Source: Panopea generosa (Eukaryota > Mollusca > Bivalvia > Adapedonta > Hiatellidae). Taken from it: a stretch of 64,000 nt of DNA. Below the pieces are notes generated by a model that saw only the letters and a list, made by a program, of their open reading frames with translations, was not told the origin of the DNA and did not search any database. The stretch covers positions 3,765,001 through 3,829,000 of the forward strand of contig CM055897.1 of NCBI GenBank assembly GCA_029582155.1, read 5' to 3'. The translations under genes were made by a program, and so were the position numbers. Of the stretch, positions 62,940 to 64,000 are shown piece after piece (position 1 is the first letter of the stretch; every line of letters starts with the position of its first letter).

Positions 62940-63535
62940 TGAAAGCATATGCTGTGACCTTGACCTTTTACAACAGACCCAAGTCATTCCCATGACACAT
63001 TGTCTTGTCCTAGTGAACATTTGTTGCAAGTTATTTAAAATTCCAAACACAACTAAAGATAAGGTCCAGATAGCAGGGGACGGACCAACAGAGCTGTGAC
63101 CTTGACCTTTGATGAACAGACCAAAGTAAGTCGCAAGACACATCATCTTGTCCTAGTGAACATTTGTGCCAAGTTATTTAAAAATGCAATCACAAATAAA
63201 GAAGATATGGTCTGGACAGGACGAAACACTGTTTATACATTGGATTTTCAAACACTTGACCTTGAGCTTTGACCCTGACTTTTGACAAAAAGGCTTTAGT
63301 CATTCGCATGACACATCGTCTTGTCCTAGTAAACATTTATGGCAAGTTATTTAAAATTCTAATCACAACTAAAGAAGATATTGTCTGGACAAGAGGAAAC
63401 AGTGTATACATTGGATTTCCAAACACTTGACCTATGACCTTTACCTTCGACGAACAGACCCAAGACATTCGTATGACACATCATCTTGTCCTAGTAAACA
63501 TTTGTGCCAAGTTATAATTGTTAACTTAATTTCTG
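62940..63535 (+). repeat. ~165-bp repeats with TGACCTTGACC motif, in an intron
   Basis: Four units marked by TGTGACCTTGACCTTT (62953, 63098) and variants (63259, 63428), with GACACATCGTCTTGTCCTAG, AACATTTGTGCCAAGTTAT and AAAATTCCAAACACAAC-like flanks. These flanks differ from those of the arrays at 38640 and 50600, so it is a second family built on the same motif. It sits between the exons at 62576 and 63726. Confidence 0.8.
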
Positions 63536-63725
63536 AATGAAAACAGTTGTATAATGGCAATAAGAATTAGCCAATACCTTAAAATGAACGATTTCGTTTA
63601 AATTGTAATGTTACTCATCTATTTAGCCTTTTATTTATTTTTATATATATCATTTGTAAATTTTTTTACTTATTACAATGAAATGATGAATACATCCAAT
63701 TATGTTTTTTAAAATATAATGATAC

Positions 63726-63776
63726 CTTCATAATCTGAATCATTAGATCTCTTCTTTCCCCTCTTGCTAGTGTGTT
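63726..63776 (-). CDS. Internal exon of the same minus-strand gene, most upstream seen
   Basis: 51 bases between acceptor GATTTGAATTATTCAG and donor GAAG/GTATCA, phase 1 on both sides. It reads HTSKRGKKRSNDSDYE and joins the next exon as YEESSSYSDDDY. A further basic cluster (SKRGKKR) is a second nuclear-localisation candidate. The gene continues beyond the right edge of the window; no upstream exon was recognised in 63780-64000. Confidence 0.75.
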
Positions 63777-64000
63777 CTGAATAATTCAAATCAAGTATGG
63801 TGTAATATAGAAACAATTGGGTTCGAGAGTTATATTGAACCTAAATTGCTCAAATGTAGCATAGATGATGCGCTTTTTGATAAATCGGGGCAACTGCTCA
63901 TAGAACATTTTATCAAATTATTCGTGTTAATTTTTTTAAATCTTGTAGTATATAGCTACAGTGTTAGTTTGGTGAGAACCAAGAAAAACAAAAGTTGTCA

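Overview
The window is AT-rich eukaryotic DNA, most likely from a marine bivalve mollusc. Three things suggest this: long tandem arrays, dispersed repeats ending in a run of CAGACGACGG-like triplets before 'gctaaaa', and repeated TGACCTTGACCTTTGA modules. The species call is inference. There is no bacterial-style gene organisation, and most of the sequence is repeat. Only the last 4 kb holds a host gene I am confident of.

Layout. 1-17909: a ~97-bp satellite in three blocks, forward (1-8335), reverse (8916-15514) and forward again (15515-17909). The first switch is separated by ~580 bp of other sequence that ends in a degenerate tRNA-like segment. Higher-order periods of about 715 and 1472 bp are visible. 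17910-19275: a 24-bp minisatellite of about 57 copies, open in two frames but probably not coding. 19276-34480: mosaic of dispersed repeats (families called R1-R7 here), a 1176-bp tandem duplication (21652-24677), a five-unit ~133-bp array alternating two unit types (29668-30345), and a large inverted repeat (31130-31745). 34735-56290: a duplicated tract. Copy A (36150-43440) and copy B (49025-53390) are paralogous; A carries two extra insertions, a hAT transposase fragment and a 1093-bp solo-LTR-like fossil with an ATTTC duplication, and B supplies the matching empty site for the second. A second pair (34735-35680 and 54420-55290) lies upstream of A but downstream of B. Between A and B sits a young 546-bp tandem array (46353-48464), three units of which share a 59-bp hairpin-bearing retroposon-like insert with 13-bp direct repeats, absent from the fourth unit.

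56290-64000: repeat-bearing intronic or intergenic DNA plus a minus-strand gene. Four exons (63776 down to 60265) join in frame through three phase-1 introns and encode the C-terminal ~128 residues of a basic, probably nuclear protein with a Myb/SANT-like helical C-terminus. A separate minus-strand exon at 59555-59723 reads like one blade of a beta-propeller. A strong 34-bp-arm hairpin lies at 57683-57755.

The genes do not form a pathway. The window is best read as a satellite block next to a duplicated, decaying repeat- and gene-fragment tract, then the 3' end of a host gene. Exon calls rest on splice-site pattern, phase agreement and protein-like composition read by eye; no search was run.
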